From NCBI GenBank assembly GCA_946481445.1, contig CAMLOA010000108.1, positions 1 to 6,683 on the forward strand: a stretch of DNA of 6,683 nucleotides. The letters are read 5' to 3'. Under the pieces are notes generated by a model. That model made no database searches. It was not told the DNA's origin and saw only the letters and a list, made by a program, of their open reading frames with translations. Position numbers and translations under genes: made by a program. Positions 5,937 through 6,683 of the stretch are shown here, one piece after another. Position 1 is the stretch's first letter. Each line of letters opens with the position of its first letter. The stretch is from an uncultured Devosia sp. (GTDB lineage: Bacteria > Pseudomonadota > Alphaproteobacteria > Rhizobiales > Devosiaceae).

Positions 5937-6683
5937 ATGACATCCTGCTCGGCCGGACTCGCCGCCTTCCTTGCCGCCAATGCTGACGCCATCGTCTGCA
6001 CGCTCAGCTCCGTGCGCGGGTCCTCTCCGCGGGAGCAGGGTGCGTTCATGCTCGTTGGCCCCCACGCGACATTCGGCACCATTGGCGGGGGCGCGCTCGA
6101 ATACATGGTCATCGAGCATGCGCGGCGCCTGATCGCCAGTGGTCGGGCCGAGGAGGCCATGGACGTGCCGCTGGGGCCGGAAATCGGCCAATGCTGCGGC
6201 GGACGGGTGGCGGTCGACCTGCGCTATGCCGATGCTGCCTTGCGGCGGGCCCTTGCGGGGCGGATCGCGGCCGAAGAGGCGGCCCGGCCGTATGTCTATG
6301 TGTTCGGAGCCGGGCATGTCGGCCGCGTCCTGGCGCAGGTCCTGGCGCTCCTGCCCGTGCGGCTCGAAGTCATCGACACAAGGGAAGAGGAACTGGACCT
6401 GCTGCCGGAAGGGATCGCGGCCCGGGCCGTGGCGATGCCGGAAGCGGTGGTGCGCCAGGCTCCGCCCGGCTCGGCCTATGTCATCCTGACCCATGACCAT
6501 GCGCTCGACTTCCTCATTGCACAGGAGGCCCTGTCGCGGACGGACGCGGCCTATGTCGGGATGGTGGGATCGCGGACCAAGCGGGCAAGGTTCGCCAGCT
6601 GGCTCGTCGGGGAAGGCGGCGACCCCAAGGCGGTGGAGGGGCTGGTATTACCCATTGGGCGCCAAGGGCTTGGGGATAAGCGC
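5937..6683 (+). CDS. xdhC: Xanthine dehydrogenase accessory protein XdhC (partial, 3' end off window)
   Basis: The first 249 residues of XdhC, the cytoplasmic chaperone that binds molybdenum cofactor, helps its sulfuration and inserts it into XdhB. The frame is open from ATG 5937 to the window edge. The N-terminal CoxI/XdhC domain contains VRGSSPREQGAFMLV (26-40), TIGGGALEYMVIEHARR (48-64) and PLGPEIGQCCGGRVAVDL (78-95) with the conserved Cys-Cys-Gly-Gly. The C-terminal Rossmann-type domain starts at YVYVFGAGHVGRVLAQ (119-134), with the GxGHVG nucleotide-binding-like loop, followed by VIDTREEE (145-152), ILTHDHALD (183-191) and YVGMVGSRTKRARF (206-219). The last residues, VLPIGRQGLGDKR, match the place where the family has a PIG-xxG segment, so only a short tail should be missing. 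ATG 5937 is preferred. An in-frame GTG at 5931, two codons upstream, is an alternative, and the Shine-Dalgarno match is weak for both. It lies 163 bp after xdhB, beyond the palindromic repeat, on the same strand. Confidence 0.95.
   Translation, partial: MTSCSAGLAAFLAANADAIVCTLSSVRGSSPREQGAFMLVGPHATFGTIGGGALEYMVIEHARRLIASGRAEEAMDVPLGPEIGQCCGGRVAVDLRYADAALRRALAGRIAAEEAARPYVYVFGAGHVGRVLAQVLALLPVRLEVIDTREEELDLLPEGIAARAVAMPEAVVRQAPPGSAYVILTHDHALDFLIAQEALSRTDAAYVGMVGSRTKRARFASWLVGEGGDPKAVEGLVLPIGRQGLGDKR

Noticed and set aside
5446..5940. Plus-strand open frame of 164 codons overlapping the xdhB end and the intergenic repeat
   Set aside because: Its first two thirds are out-of-frame xdhB and the rest is translated repeat; no support as a gene.
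5213..6160. Minus-strand open frame of 315 codons across the xdhB end, the repeat and the xdhC start
   Set aside because: It crosses two real genes and the palindromic repeat and resembles no family I recognise; a chance frame in GC-rich DNA.

Overview
This window is a compact purine-degradation locus from a GC-rich bacterium, most likely an alphaproteobacterium of the Hyphomicrobiales/Rhizobiales type. That placement is an inference. It rests on the split XdhA/XdhB xanthine dehydrogenase with its XdhC chaperone, the PuuE-type allantoinase, the strong GC bias (long antisense reading frames stay open) and a GC-rich palindromic intergenic repeat of a kind I associate with Devosia-like genomes. 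The genus cannot be proved from this sequence alone.

Layout, left to right. On the minus strand are the N-terminal half of a PuuE-like allantoinase (1-489, cut by the window edge) and, upstream of it in transcription order, a LysR-type regulator (551-1528). An 89-bp divergent control region (1529-1617) follows. It holds a palindromic T-N11-A LysR box and candidate promoter elements. On the plus strand is a tight run of 5-hydroxyisourate hydrolase (1618-1974), xanthine dehydrogenase small Fe-S/FAD subunit XdhA (1980-3446) and molybdopterin subunit XdhB (3446-5773). XdhA starts 5 nt after the hydrolase, and xdhA and xdhB share one base. A 163-bp gap (5774-5936) is mostly filled by a 112-bp inverted-repeat element. 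After it comes xdhC (from 5937), which is still open at the window end.

How they fit together. XdhAB oxidises hypoxanthine/xanthine to urate, and XdhC delivers the mature molybdenum cofactor to XdhB. A urate-oxidising enzyme, not in the window, would make 5-hydroxyisourate, which the HIU hydrolase opens to OHCU. OHCU decarboxylase (also not in the window) would give allantoin, which PuuE hydrolyses to allantoate. The LysR protein sits between the two transcription units and probably controls the plus-strand operon and its own gene in response to a purine intermediate.

I found no convincing new biological system here. The most useful non-coding observations are the LysR operator with an overlapping candidate lysR promoter, and the repeat element lying between the xdhB structural gene and its chaperone gene.
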